Of a stretch of DNA of 64,000 nucleotides, positions 38,201-46,927 are shown in pieces (within the stretch, counting starts at the first letter, position 1; the number at the start of each line of letters is the position of its first letter). Under the pieces are notes generated by a model. The model searched no databases and was not told the origin of the DNA. It saw only the letters and a list, made by a program, of their open reading frames with translations. The stretch comes from Phaeobacter sp. 11ANDIMAR09 (lineage in GTDB: Bacteria; Pseudomonadota; Alphaproteobacteria; Rhodobacterales; Rhodobacteraceae). The stretch spans positions 1-64,000 of the forward strand of contig NZ_LIKT01000005.1 of NCBI RefSeq assembly GCF_001294455.1, given 5' to 3'. The position numbers and the translations under genes are program-made.

Positions 38201-38815
38201 ATGATTTCCATGCAGTTTCTGATCACCGCCATTGTTGTGGTTTTGGCACCCGGGACCGGGGTGCTCTATACACTGGCTCTGGGGTTGGGTCAGGGGGCGC
38301 GACCCGCAATCTGGGCGGCTTTGGGCTGCACCCTTGGCATTCTGCCGCATCTCGCGGCTGCAACGCTTGGGTTGGCGGCGGTGCTGCACAGCTCGGCCCT
38401 GCTGTTTCAGATCGTCAAGATCCTCGGGGTGCTCTACCTGCTCTATCTGGCCTGGCAGGCCCTTCGCTCCGGGGGCGCCCTCAGCCTTTCCGCCGAGGCC
38501 AAAGCCCAATCCCCCCTGCGCATTGCCCAGCGCGGCGCCTTGATCAATATCCTCAACCCCAAGCTCTCGGTGTTTTTCCTCGCGCTGCTGCCGCCCTTTC
38601 TGTCAGGGGATCCCGCCTCGGCCACCACTGAAATGGCACTTCTTGGGGCGGTCTTCATGGGGCTCACGTTTGGGGTCTTTGTGCTTTATGGGTATTTTGC
38701 CGCCCAGGCCCGGCAGTTCATCCTGGGATCGGAAACCGTGTTGAAATGGCTGAACCGAGGCTTTGCCAGCATTTTTGCCGCCCTTGCCGCACGATTGGCG
38801 TTTGAGCGCGCCTAG
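38201..38815 (+). CDS. LysE family exporter (second copy)
   Basis: A second LysE/RhtB-type protein of 204 residues, with six helices and the signature VLAPGTGVLYTLALGLGQG near residue 12. LINILNPKLSVFFLALLPPF near residue 115 is the second conserved block. It differs clearly in sequence from the copy at 28.2 kb, so the two probably export different metabolites. It is the first of a plus-strand row continuing with the methyltransferase and rnhA. Confidence 0.9.
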   Translation: MISMQFLITAIVVVLAPGTGVLYTLALGLGQGARPAIWAALGCTLGILPHLAAATLGLAAVLHSSALLFQIVKILGVLYLLYLAWQALRSGGALSLSAEAKAQSPLRIAQRGALINILNPKLSVFFLALLPPFLSGDPASATTEMALLGAVFMGLTFGVFVLYGYFAAQARQFILGSETVLKWLNRGFASIFAALAARLAFERA

Positions 38816-38852
38816 ACCGCGCCCCTCTTCCTTTTTCACAGAAAAGCCCCCC

Positions 38853-39446
38853 ATGAGCGACGCAGAAACACTCCGCATCTATGACGACAAAGCCGCAGAC
38901 TACGCAGCCCAAAACCAGGACTACCTCAGTCAGGATCCCCGCCTGCACAGCTTTATCACGGCCTGCCCGACAGCTGGCCGGGTGCTGGATCTCGGCTGCG
39001 GTCCCGGCACATCAGCGGCCGTCATGGCGGCTGCAGGGTTGCAGGCCGATGCGATGGATGCCTCCTCGGAGATGGTCACCCTGGCAAATGCTCAGGAAGG
39101 GGTCAGTGCTTGGCAGGCGACCTTCTCCGAAATCTCAGGCACGGCACGTTATGACGGGATCTGGGCCAATTTCAGCCTGCTGCATGCGCCGCGCGCAGAT
39201 TTCCCAAAGCATCTGGCTCAGATCAAACAGTGCCTGAAACCCGGAGGCGTCTTTTACATCGCGCTCAAACTGGGTAAAGGCGAGGCCCGCGACGCCCTAG
39301 GGCGGCTTTATACCTACTTTGAGGAAGACGACTTGAAAGATCAGCTGATGACCGCCGGATTTACGGTAGGGGACTGCGCCTACGGCGAAAGCAAAGGCCT
39401 GGATGGCACTATGGCCCGCTGGATTTCGGTGGCCTGTCATGGCTGA
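38853..39446 (+). CDS. Class I SAM-dependent methyltransferase
   Basis: The 197 residues have the SAM-binding motif [17 protein letters not shown] near residue 43, a [10 protein letters not shown] acidic loop and [13 protein letters not shown] near residue 105. It resembles small Tellurite-resistance/UbiE-type methyltransferases; the substrate is not evident. The start at 38853 ([11 protein letters not shown]) gives the usual N-terminus. The stop overlaps the rnhA start by eight bases, so the two are coupled. Confidence 0.9.
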   Translation: MSDAETLRIYDDKAADYAAQNQDYLSQDPRLHSFITACPTAGRVLDLGCGPGTSAAVMAAAGLQADAMDASSEMVTLANAQEGVSAWQATFSEISGTARYDGIWANFSLLHAPRADFPKHLAQIKQCLKPGGVFYIALKLGKGEARDALGRLYTYFEEDDLKDQLMTAGFTVGDCAYGESKGLDGTMARWISVACHG

Positions 39447-39906
39447 TCTCTATGCCTATACCGATGGTGCCTGTTCCGGCAATCCTGGCCCCGGTGGCTG
39501 GGGTGCCCTGTTGCAGGCCAAGGACGGCCAAACCGTCATCAAGGAAAAAGAACTCAAAGGCGGCGAGGCCAATACCACCAACAATAGGATGGAGCTGCTG
39601 GCTGCGATCAATGCGCTGGAAAGCCTGGATCGCCCCTCGGCTCTGACCGTGGTGACCGATAGCAACTACGTCAAAAACGGCATCACCGGCTGGATCTTTG
39701 GCTGGAAAAAGAACGGTTGGAAGAACGCCGCCAAAAAGCCGGTGAAGAACGCCGAGCTGTGGCAGCGTCTGGATGCCGCCCAAAGCCGCCATCGGGTGAC
39801 CTGGGAATGGGTCAAGGGCCATGCCGGCCATCCCGAAAACGAACGCGCTGATGAGCTGGCCCGCGCCGGTATGGCCCCGTTCAAGAAAAGCAAATCCAAA
39901 GCATGA
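39439..39906 (+). CDS. rnhA: Ribonuclease HI
   Basis: RNase HI removes RNA from RNA-DNA hybrids. The 155 residues show all four acidic catalytic positions: Asp in [17 protein letters not shown], Glu in [10 protein letters not shown], Asp in [12 protein letters not shown] and Asp in NERADELAR. The handle region with [16 protein letters not shown] is also present. The ATG at 39439 overlaps the end of the methyltransferase gene by eight bases. Confidence 0.97.
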   Translation: MADLYAYTDGACSGNPGPGGWGALLQAKDGQTVIKEKELKGGEANTTNNRMELLAAINALESLDRPSALTVVTDSNYVKNGITGWIFGWKKNGWKNAAKKPVKNAELWQRLDAAQSRHRVTWEWVKGHAGHPENERADELARAGMAPFKKSKSKA

Positions 39907-39937
39907 GGCCGGTGCCGGGGATCAGGGAGAGGCAGCG

Positions 39938-40561
39938 ATGAGTCTTGTCACTCTGCTGGACTATGCCTCGGTGCTGGTGTTTGCCCTGACCGGCGCCCTG
40001 GTCGCCAGCCGGGCGCAGCTTGATATCGTCGGCTTTGCCTTCATTTCCTGCCTGACCGCCGTCGGCGGCGGTACAGTACGGGATCTGGTGTTGAACCGGG
40101 ACGAGGTGTTTTGGGTTGCCGATCCGAACCACATCCTGCTGGCCGCCCTGGCCGCTGTTGTGGTGTTCTTTACCGCGCATCTGGTGGAAAGTCGCTTGCG
40201 CTTGCTGATCTGGCTCGACAGTTTTGCCCTGGCCATTGCGGTATCTGCCGGCACCGGGGTTGCCATGGCACTGGACAAACCCGATGTCATCGCAGTGTTG
40301 ATGGGCATGGCCACTGGCAGCCTGGGCGGGTTGATGCGCGATGTGGTGGTTGGTGAAGTCCCCCTGGTGCTAAAACAGGGTGAGCTGTACATCACCTGCG
40401 CCATGAGCGGCGCCATAGCCGCCATAACGGCAGCCTCACTGGGCCTGACCACGGGACCAACTCTCATCCTTTGCGCCATTGTCACCTGGGTCTTGCGGGC
40501 AGGCTCCATCGCCTTTGGCTGGCACCTGCCAGTCTACAAAAGCCGCCCCCCGCGCCAGTGA
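39938..40561 (+). CDS. Trimeric intracellular cation channel (TRIC/UPF0126) family protein
   Basis: The 207-residue protein has seven membrane helices in two related halves. It shows AVGGGTVRDLVLNR near residue 37 and GSLGGLMRDVVVGEVPLVL near 126, the duplicated GGG/RD pattern of UPF0126. Bacterial homologues form trimeric potassium-type channels. The start at 39938 (MSLVTLLDY) places the first helix at the N-terminus. It is 31 bases after rnhA and converges with the LysR gene. Confidence 0.9.
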   Translation: MSLVTLLDYASVLVFALTGALVASRAQLDIVGFAFISCLTAVGGGTVRDLVLNRDEVFWVADPNHILLAALAAVVVFFTAHLVESRLRLLIWLDSFALAIAVSAGTGVAMALDKPDVIAVLMGMATGSLGGLMRDVVVGEVPLVLKQGELYITCAMSGAIAAITAASLGLTTGPTLILCAIVTWVLRAGSIAFGWHLPVYKSRPPRQ

Positions 40562-40586
40562 CCGCTCCACCAGCAAGAAGAGGCGC

Positions 40587-41522
40587 TCAGGCCAGGAACA
40601 GCTGCGCATGCGGCGGCGCCTGCACAGCAAAAACCTCCTGACAGCTCTGGGCAAAGGCCTTGATCAGCGGCTCTGACCCACGTCCCTTGCGATAGGCTAG
40701 CACCACCTCCTGCGGACCCAGATCCGTGGAGAGCGGCAAGGCAACCACCCTGTCGCCATGATAGGTTTGCGGATTTGGCGGCTGAAAGGCCATCAGACTA
40801 TAGCCCAGCCCCTTGCCAACACAGGAGCGGGCCAGCTCGTAAGATCTGGTGACCAATGCCACTTCGGGGGAGGCCCCCGCCGCGCGGAGCAAATCCAGAT
40901 AGCCGGGCCCCGCGCCGGGATCCTGCACCAAAAGATAGGGCAGCCCTTCCAGATCACTGATCGACAAGGCCGCGCGATGGGCCAGGGGATGGCGCGCCGA
41001 AAGCAGAACCTTGGGGCGCACCTGCATCAGCGGCTGAATGTCAAATTGCTCTGGGTCCAACCCTTGATCATATGTCAGGATCAAATCCACCTCCGCCCGC
41101 TGTAAAAGCTGCTGCATCTCCTCAAAATGGGTCTCAAAAATCTCCAGCTGGACGCCGGGCCAGCGATTGCCATGTGTCATCAGGATGGGCGGCGCAAAGA
41201 CATAGGCCAGCGCCGGGTAACAACCAAAGCGCAGATGCCCCCGGCTGCGTTGCTCCAACCCGTGAAGCCCTGCCTGCAACTCTTCCCCGCGAGAGAGAAT
41301 CCCTGCAGCCGCCTCCAGGACCTCTCGCCCGGCCGTGGTCAGCCGAATGCCCTGCGCTGGATACCTGTCAAAGAGTGTCACCCCGCTGACCTCTTCCAGT
41401 TTTGCCAAAGACGCGGCAATGGCAGCTGGGGTCATGCCCAGCGCCCGTGCAGCCGCCGCGATGCTGCCCAGACGGGCGGCAGTGGAGAAATGCTCAAGCT
41501 GGCGCAGGGTGAATTTAATCAT
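40587..41522 (-). CDS. LysR family transcriptional regulator
   Basis: The 311 residues have the LysR winged helix at the N-terminus (FTLRQLEHFSTAARLGSIAAAARALGMT split over residues 4-31) and a periplasmic-binding-like effector domain after residue 90. It diverges from the TauD/TfdA dioxygenase gene with 91 bases between the starts, so it very likely regulates that gene and itself. The effector is unknown; a substrate or product of the dioxygenase is the natural candidate. Confidence 0.93.
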   Translation of the reverse strand: MIKFTLRQLEHFSTAARLGSIAAAARALGMTPAAIAASLAKLEEVSGVTLFDRYPAQGIRLTTAGREVLEAAAGILSRGEELQAGLHGLEQRSRGHLRFGCYPALAYVFAPPILMTHGNRWPGVQLEIFETHFEEMQQLLQRAEVDLILTYDQGLDPEQFDIQPLMQVRPKVLLSARHPLAHRAALSISDLEGLPYLLVQDPGAGPGYLDLLRAAGASPEVALVTRSYELARSCVGKGLGYSLMAFQPPNPQTYHGDRVVALPLSTDLGPQEVVLAYRKGRGSEPLIKAFAQSCQEVFAVQAPPHAQLFLA

Positions 41523-41613
41523 CAGTTTTTTTATCCTTTGAGCGCAGAATAATATATTTTTCCAGCCTTTTGAAATCCCCTAGCGTTGTCGGCAGCAAAC
41601 AGGAGACAACGCG

Positions 41614-42450
41614 ATGCAGATTACCCCTTTGACAGGCGGATTGGGTGCCGAGGTGCAGGGCGCGGATATTCGCCAGGAGGCCGATTTTGCACCTCTCTTT
41701 GAGGCTTTCAAAACCCATTCAGTGCTGGTGATCCGAGGCCAGGCCGAGGTGACGCCGGAGGATCACATCGCCTTTGCCCGTCGCTTTGGCCCGATCAATG
41801 TGAACCGGTTTTTCAAGCCTGTGGACGGTCACCCCGAGATCGCCACTGTGCTGAAGGAAAAGGACCAAAGGGCCGCCGTCGGAGAGGGCTGGCACACCGA
41901 TCATTCCTATGATGAGGCCCCGGCCATGGGCTCGCTGCTGCGCGCCATCGAGGTGCCGCCCTATGGCGGGGACACGCTCTTTGTCTCGATGTCTCAAGCC
42001 TATGATAGCCTGTCGCCAAAGATGCAGAAGATACTGGAAGGACTGTCCGCCTGGCACAGCTCACGCCACGTCTTTGGCATGGCAGCCCAGGACAGCGAGG
42101 CGGTGCGCAGCGGGCGACTGAGCAACGCCGAGGCCGCCACCCAGGATGTCCTGCATCCCGTGGTGATCAAACATCCCTTCTCGGGGCGCAAATCTCTGTT
42201 TGTGAACCCGGTCTTCACCACCCGGATCGACGGTCTAAGCGCGGCGGAATCCGAGGCCCTGCTGCAGATGCTCTATCAGCATTGCCAGCAACCGGAACTG
42301 CAGGCCCGGGTGCGCTGGCAGGCGGGCGACATCACCCTGTGGGACAACCGCGCTACCTGGCACAAGGCGATCAACGATTATCACGGATTTCGCCGCTACA
42401 TGCACCGCATCACGGTGGAGGGCTGCCCGCTGGAAGGGGTCAGCGCTTGA
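41614..42450 (+). CDS. TauD/TfdA family Fe(II)/2-oxoglutarate dioxygenase
   Basis: The 278-residue enzyme has the metal-binding HTD in EGWHTDHSYDEAP near residue 93, a distal His in NRATWHKAINDY near 252 and the Arg in GFRRYMHRITVEG that binds 2-oxoglutarate. The family hydroxylates taurine, 2,4-D, carnitine precursors and similar compounds; the exact substrate cannot be read here. It is paired with the divergent LysR gene. Its last 11 bases overlap the convergent GlsB-like gene. Confidence 0.92.
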   Translation: MQITPLTGGLGAEVQGADIRQEADFAPLFEAFKTHSVLVIRGQAEVTPEDHIAFARRFGPINVNRFFKPVDGHPEIATVLKEKDQRAAVGEGWHTDHSYDEAPAMGSLLRAIEVPPYGGDTLFVSMSQAYDSLSPKMQKILEGLSAWHSSRHVFGMAAQDSEAVRSGRLSNAEAATQDVLHPVVIKHPFSGRKSLFVNPVFTTRIDGLSAAESEALLQMLYQHCQQPELQARVRWQAGDITLWDNRATWHKAINDYHGFRRYMHRITVEGCPLEGVSA

Positions 42451-42676
42451 TATAGGTCTGCCAGAGCCAGATCAGCACCAGGGCGCCCAGCACGGCGCCC
42501 ACCAGCCCCGCGATCATGCCCATCACCGTCAGCAGCGCGCGCAGGACAAAGCCACCGATCAGGGCTCCGGCGATGCCAATTGCCATGGTGGTGATGATAT
42601 CGGATTCAATGCCCATGATCCTGGTGGCGACAAATCCGGCTGCAATGCCGATGATGATCAGGAAAACAATGCTCAT
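42440..42676 (-). CDS. GlsB/YeaQ/YmgE-like small membrane protein
   Basis: The 78 residues form three glycine-rich membrane helices with the family pattern IIIGIAAGFVATRIMG and GIAGALIGGFVLRAL. Members of this transglycosylase-associated group are induced by stress in other bacteria, without a known biochemical activity. It overlaps the end of the dioxygenase gene tail-to-tail by 11 bases. A second small membrane protein is encoded 12 bases upstream. Confidence 0.85.
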   Translation of the reverse strand: MSIVFLIIIGIAAGFVATRIMGIESDIITTMAIGIAGALIGGFVLRALLTVMGMIAGLVGAVLGALVLIWLWQTYIKR

Positions 42677-42688
42677 GTGTGCGCTCCG

Positions 42689-42931
42689 TTACCGCCGCCA
42701 ATGGAAGGGCACAATGATCAGCGCCCCAATTGACGACACAATGGCGTTGAGCCCCGGTGAGGCAAAGCCAAAACCAAACATCAGCCGCACAAAGTAAAAC
42801 AGAAAGGCGCCGCCGATGCAGATGATGATCGAAGACAGATAGCCGTTTTGGGTAAAGCCAGTCTTCTCGGCAATGTAACCGGTGATCCCGGCAAGCACTA
42901 TGGTTCCCATCAGGACCGGAAACATCCGCAC
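42689..42931 (-). CDS. Small membrane protein, related in type to GlsB
   Basis: The 80-residue protein has three hydrophobic segments and a short basic end (FHWRR). It includes GITGYIAEKTGFTQNGYLS and a GFGFASPGLNAIVSSIGA stretch. The arrangement resembles the neighbouring GlsB-like protein, but identity is low. It starts eight bases after the fmt stop on the same strand, so both small genes may be read from the def-fmt transcript. The function is unknown. Confidence 0.75.
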   Translation of the reverse strand: MRMFPVLMGTIVLAGITGYIAEKTGFTQNGYLSSIIICIGGAFLFYFVRLMFGFGFASPGLNAIVSSIGALIIVPFHWRR

Positions 42932-42938
42932 CCTCCCG

Positions 42939-43847
42939 TTACAGCTGTCGCCCGGTCTCCAAGGGGAAGCCGCGCAGAAAGATCTCCCGATCCTGCGCAG
43001 CTTTGCCCGCCCGTTGCAAGCGCAACAGCTCTACTGCGCCCTCACCGCAGGCCACCACAAGCCGATCCCCCTCCAGCACCTGCCCCGGCTGGCCTTTACC
43101 TGTTGCCAGACGCGAGGCCAGCAGTTTCACCCGCTGCCCATCGATTTCAACCCAGGCGCCAGGAAAGGGCGACAGCCCGCGGATCTTGCGGTCGACCTCT
43201 TCCGCCGGTTGGCTCCAGTCGATCTGGGCCTCATTCTTGTCAATCTTGGCGGCATAGGTGACGCCTTCTTCAGGCTGCACGTCCGGCGTCAGCCCATCAA
43301 GATGACGCAGCGCGGTGACAATCAGCGAGGCCCCCATCTCGGACAGCCGGTCATGCAGCTGGCTGGTGGTTTCCTCTGCCCCGATCGGCGTGCCTTCGCG
43401 CAGCAGCACCGGGCCAGTGTCCAGCCCCGCCTCCATCTGCATGATGCAGACGCCGGTTTCCGCATCGCCCGCCATGATGGCGCGATGGATCGGTGCCGCT
43501 CCGCGCCAGCGCGGCAGCAGGCTGGCATGAATGTTCAAGCAGCCCCTGGCGGGGGCATCCAGGATCACCTGCGGCAGGATCAGACCATAGGCCACCACCA
43601 CGGCGATATCTGCTTTCAGGGCGGCAAACGCCGCCTGCTCGGCTTCGCCCTTCAATGAAACCGGATGGCGCACCTCAAAGCCCAGCTCGGCAGCGCGGGC
43701 ATGCACCGGGGTTGGACGATCCTTTTTGCCCCGCCCGGCGGGACGCGGTGGCTGGCAGTAGACGGCCGCAATCTCGTGACCCGCCTCGACCAGCGCATCA
43801 AGCACCGGCACCGAGAACTCCGGTGTTCCCATGAAGATGACACGCAT
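42939..43847 (-). CDS. fmt: Methionyl-tRNA formyltransferase
   Basis: Fmt adds the formyl group to initiator Met-tRNA. The 302 residues begin [17 protein letters not shown] and hold the catalytic [20 protein letters not shown] near residue 106 and LRLQRAGKA in the C-terminal tRNA-binding domain. It lies 17 bases after the second deformylase gene in the order def-def-fmt, linking addition and removal of the formyl group in one operon. Confidence 0.96.
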   Translation of the reverse strand: MRVIFMGTPEFSVPVLDALVEAGHEIAAVYCQPPRPAGRGKKDRPTPVHARAAELGFEVRHPVSLKGEAEQAAFAALKADIAVVVAYGLILPQVILDAPARGCLNIHASLLPRWRGAAPIHRAIMAGDAETGVCIMQMEAGLDTGPVLLREGTPIGAEETTSQLHDRLSEMGASLIVTALRHLDGLTPDVQPEEGVTYAAKIDKNEAQIDWSQPAEEVDRKIRGLSPFPGAWVEIDGQRVKLLASRLATGKGQPGQVLEGDRLVVACGEGAVELLRLQRAGKAAQDREIFLRGFPLETGRQL

Positions 43848-43864
43848 CTGACTGCTCCCAGGCT

Positions 43865-44362
43865 CTAGCCGCTCAGTTTCTTAGATTTCTTGATCAGCAT
43901 GTCGCGTTTCATCTTGGACAGGTGATGAAAGTAGAGCTTGCCGTTCAGATGGTCGATCTGATGCTGCACGCTGGTGGCTTCGATACCGACAAAATCACGC
44001 TCGGCAACCTCGCCGTTTTCATCCATGTAGCGCACAGTCACCGCGCGTGGGCGTTTGATCTTGGCCGAGACGCCCGGCAGGTTGGGGCTGGCCTCATCGT
44101 GCTCACGAAGCTGGGTCGAGGCATGCAGCACCTCGGGATTGGCCATGCGCACGGCGCGGCCGCGCTCTTTGGAGCCATCCACCACGGCCAGGCGCAACAT
44201 CACGCCGATCTGGTTTGCCCCCAAACCCACACCGGGCATGGCCTCCATAGTGTCGATCATATCGTTCCAGATCTCACGCACCTCATCGGTGATCTCGCTC
44301 ACCTCAGCCGCAGGGGTGCGCAGACGCTTGTCGGGCCAGGGCAGGCAGGGGCGCACAGCCAT
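43865..44362 (-). CDS. Peptide deformylase paralogue lacking catalytic residues
   Basis: The 165-residue protein aligns with peptide deformylase over its length but differs at the active site. Motif 1 is GVGLGANQ, keeping the Gln. Motif 2, normally EGCLS with a metal-binding Cys, reads EASPN, with Ser 92 in the Cys position. Motif 3, normally HEIDH, reads HQIDH, so the general-base Glu is Gln 135. Both His ligands remain. It is therefore likely to be inactive as a deformylase, or to use another chemistry. It lies three bases after the canonical def gene, followed by fmt. Conservation in an operon suggests it still has a role. Confidence 0.9.
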   Translation of the reverse strand: MAVRPCLPWPDKRLRTPAAEVSEITDEVREIWNDMIDTMEAMPGVGLGANQIGVMLRLAVVDGSKERGRAVRMANPEVLHASTQLREHDEASPNLPGVSAKIKRPRAVTVRYMDENGEVAERDFVGIEATSVQHQIDHLNGKLYFHHLSKMKRDMLIKKSKKLSG

Positions 44363-44364
44363 GA

Positions 44365-44892
44365 TCAGGCTCCTTTGGCGCGGGCGCGCTCTTTTTTCAG
44401 TTTCTGCATCTTGCGGGTGATCATCTGCCGTTTCAGCGGTTTCAGGTAATCAATGAACAATTTGCCATCCAGATGGTCGATCTCATGCTGCACACAGGTG
44501 GCCCAAAGCCCGTCAAAACTCTGCTGCTGTTGATTGCCATCGCGATCCAGCCATTGCACCTCAACCTCCTTGGGGCGGGTGACCTCAGCATATTGATCGG
44601 GGATCGACAGGCAGCCTTCCTCGTAGACATTGGTCTCATCCGAGGCCGAGATGATCTCAGGGTTGAACATGATCAAGGGCTTGGGATCGACACCCTCGGC
44701 CTTTTCGCAATCCATCACGATGAGCCGGTCCATCACGCCGATCTGTGGCGCGGCCAGGCCGATGCCGGGGGCTGCATACATGGTTTCCAGCATGTCGTCG
44801 GCCAGCAGGCGCAGCTTGTCCGACAGATCCGCAACCGGAGCGCAGAGCTTTTTCAAACGGGGATCGGGATGGATCAGGATCGAATGTTTCAT
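44365..44892 (-). CDS. def: Peptide deformylase
   Basis: The enzyme removes the N-formyl group from new proteins. The 175 residues carry all three motifs intact: GIGLAAPQIG near residue 43, EEGCLSIP with the metal Cys 94, and QHEIDHLDG with Glu 137 and both His ligands. The C-terminal helix is lysine/arginine-rich. It is the first gene of the minus-strand row def-def-fmt-small membrane proteins and diverges from the patB-like gene. Confidence 0.96.
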   Translation of the reverse strand: MKHSILIHPDPRLKKLCAPVADLSDKLRLLADDMLETMYAAPGIGLAAPQIGVMDRLIVMDCEKAEGVDPKPLIMFNPEIISASDETNVYEEGCLSIPDQYAEVTRPKEVEVQWLDRDGNQQQQSFDGLWATCVQHEIDHLDGKLFIDYLKPLKRQMITRKMQKLKKERARAKGA

Positions 44893-45022
44893 GAGGATGA
44901 TTTAGGACATTGCCCCTATGACTGCAACGCCCTGCTTGCCATGGCAAAGCTACAGATCAACAGAGCCCTTGCACATGGCGCAATAGCCGCTAGCTTCGCT
45001 GGCAAACAAGCGGAGTATCCCC

Positions 45023-46195
45023 ATGGATTTTGACAGCATCATCGACCGTCGCGGCACCCATTGCGCCAAATGGGACTATATGGAGAGCCTCTATGGTGTC
45101 TCACCTGACACCGGGCTCGCCATGTGGGTCGCCGATATGGACTTTGCCGTGCCGCCCATGGTCACTGAAAAGATGCGCGAAATGGCCGATCATGGCATCT
45201 ATGGCTATGTGAATTGTGATACCCCCTACAAGCAGGCGATCTGCTGGTGGATGCAGAACCGCCACGGCTGGACGGTCGACCCCGAAGCCATCTTTACCAC
45301 CACCGGACTGGTGAACGGCGTCGGCATGTGTCTGGACACATACACCCAGCCGGGGGATGGCATTGTCCTGTTCACCCCGGTCTACCACGCCTTTGCCAAG
45401 GTGATTAACAACGCTGGCCGCCAGGTGGTGGAATGCGAGATGATCAACCGCGATGGCCGCTATGAAATGGATATGGATGCCTATGACGCGCAGATGACCG
45501 GCAAGGAAAAGATGGTCATCCTCTGCTCGCCTCATAACCCCGGTGGCCGGGTCTGGACCCAGGACGAGCTGCAAGAGGTGGCTGATTTTGCCAAACGCCA
45601 CGATCTGATCCTCTTGTCGGATGAAATCCATCACGATCTGGTTTTTGATGGCGCTACCCATATCCCGATGCAGAATGCGGTGCCGGAAATCACTGACCGG
45701 CTGCTGATGCTCACCGCCCCGTCCAAGACCTTCAACTTTGCCGGGCTGCACACCGGGCAGGTGATCATCCCCGATCCCGACCTGCGCGCCCGCTTCCAGC
45801 GCCGCATGCTGGCGCTGGCCCTGTCGCCAAATTCGGCGGGTCAACTGGCAACCGCTGCGGTCTACTCCCCGGAAGGCGCAAAATGGGCGGATGAGCTGGT
45901 CGCCTATATCGACGGCAACCGTCAGGTCTTTGACGCCGCCATTGCCAAGATCCCCGGTCTCAACTCTATGAGATTGCAGGCCACCTATCTGTCCTGGATT
46001 GATTTCTCCGGCACCGGCATGAGCCGCGAAGAATTCACCAAACGGGTCGAGCAGGATGCCGGCATTGCTGCCAACCATGGCACGACCTTTGGCAGCGGTG
46101 GTGAAAACTTCCTGCGCTTCAACATGGGCACCCAGCGCAGCCGTATCGTTGAGGCAGGGGAACGCCTGGCAAAGGCGTTTGCGGATCTGCAATAG
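45023..46195 (+). CDS. patB: MalY/PatB family pyridoxal-phosphate C-S lyase / aminotransferase
   Basis: The 390-residue enzyme belongs to fold-type I. It shows LAMWVADMDFAVPP near residue 31, CSPHNPGGRVWTQDEL near 170, SDEIHHDLVF near 200 and the PLP-binding Lys in LTAPSKTFNFAGLHTG near 233, the pattern of MalY/PatB cystathionine beta-lyases. It would cleave cystathionine or cysteine conjugates. The ATG at 45023 is 130 bases from the divergent def start. An L,D-transpeptidase gene follows at once. Confidence 0.92.
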   Translation: MDFDSIIDRRGTHCAKWDYMESLYGVSPDTGLAMWVADMDFAVPPMVTEKMREMADHGIYGYVNCDTPYKQAICWWMQNRHGWTVDPEAIFTTTGLVNGVGMCLDTYTQPGDGIVLFTPVYHAFAKVINNAGRQVVECEMINRDGRYEMDMDAYDAQMTGKEKMVILCSPHNPGGRVWTQDELQEVADFAKRHDLILLSDEIHHDLVFDGATHIPMQNAVPEITDRLLMLTAPSKTFNFAGLHTGQVIIPDPDLRARFQRRMLALALSPNSAGQLATAAVYSPEGAKWADELVAYIDGNRQVFDAAIAKIPGLNSMRLQATYLSWIDFSGTGMSREEFTKRVEQDAGIAANHGTTFGSGGENFLRFNMGTQRSRIVEAGERLAKAFADLQ

Positions 46196-46200
46196 TCTTG

Positions 46201-46746
46201 ATGCGGCGCGTCGGTCTCAAGCGGGTGGCGGTCATTCTGATCGTGCCCGTTATTCTTGCCTTCGGCTGGGGGATCTGGAGCCACTATGGCTCCAGACCTG
46301 TGCCCCCGGACCTGGCGGTGCAGGCCGAGCGGGTTGATCATATCCTGATCGATAAATCCGCACGCCGCCTCACCGCACGCCGGAACGGGCAGGTTGTCCT
46401 GGAGTTTAACATCGCCCTTGGCTTTGCCCCTGAAGGTGACAAACAACAAGAGGGCGACGGCAAAACACCCGAGGGTCTGTTTAAGATCGACCGCCGTAAT
46501 CCCAACAGCAGTTTCTATCTGTCACTGGGGTTAAACTACCCTCGGCCCAGGGATGTCGCCCGCGCGTCAGAGGCAGGCCTCAGCCCCGGAGGTGATATTT
46601 TCATTCACGGCCAACCCAATGCCCTGGGCCAGGCGCTTGTTCTGCCCGGAGACTGGACCGAAGGCTGCATCGCGGTCACCAATTCTCAAATGGAACGGCT
46701 CTGGCACTTGGCTGGGCTCGGGACCCGAGTAGAGATCAGACCCTGA
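46201..46746 (+). CDS. L,D-transpeptidase family protein
   Basis: The 181 residues have an N-terminal membrane anchor or signal segment and a YkuD domain. The catalytic block includes DIFIHGQPNALG near residue 136 and DWTEGCIAVTNSQME near 155, supplying His and the active Cys. Enzymes of this type cross-link peptidoglycan 3-3 or attach proteins to it. I use the ATG at 46201; a TTG three bases earlier is also in frame. It starts five bases after the patB stop. Confidence 0.9.
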   Translation: MRRVGLKRVAVILIVPVILAFGWGIWSHYGSRPVPPDLAVQAERVDHILIDKSARRLTARRNGQVVLEFNIALGFAPEGDKQQEGDGKTPEGLFKIDRRNPNSSFYLSLGLNYPRPRDVARASEAGLSPGGDIFIHGQPNALGQALVLPGDWTEGCIAVTNSQMERLWHLAGLGTRVEIRP

Positions 46747-46787
46747 GCCCCCGTTGCCTCAAAATTCACAGCAGAGCTGTTTTCCAC

Positions 46788-46850
46788 CGCTTTCATTTGG
46801 CCGAAAATATCCTGGGGGAGTCGCCTGCGGCGACGGGGGCAAAGCCCCCT
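46788..46850 (+). repeat. Intergenic palindromic element, copy 2
   Basis: The element starts with the box CGCTTTCATTTGG-CCGAAAATATCC (46788-46812) and GGGGG, then hairpin 1 GTCGCC-TGC-GGCGAC (46820-46834) and, directly after, hairpin 2 GGGGGC-AAA-GCCCCC (46835-46849). The layout matches copy 3 at 56208, where the stem sequences are different but still pair. It lies between the convergent transpeptidase and hypothetical genes. Confidence 0.7.
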
Positions 46851-46927
46851 TCTCTGCTGCCCCTGGCGACAGATGGAACCTGCAATCCCTCAGACCGAGA
46901 TCGCCACGCCGCCGATCGCCATGGCAA

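Noticed and set aside
45101-46192. Open frame of 363 codons antisense to patB
   Set aside because: It mirrors the patB reading frame and has no independent motif; patB is complete.
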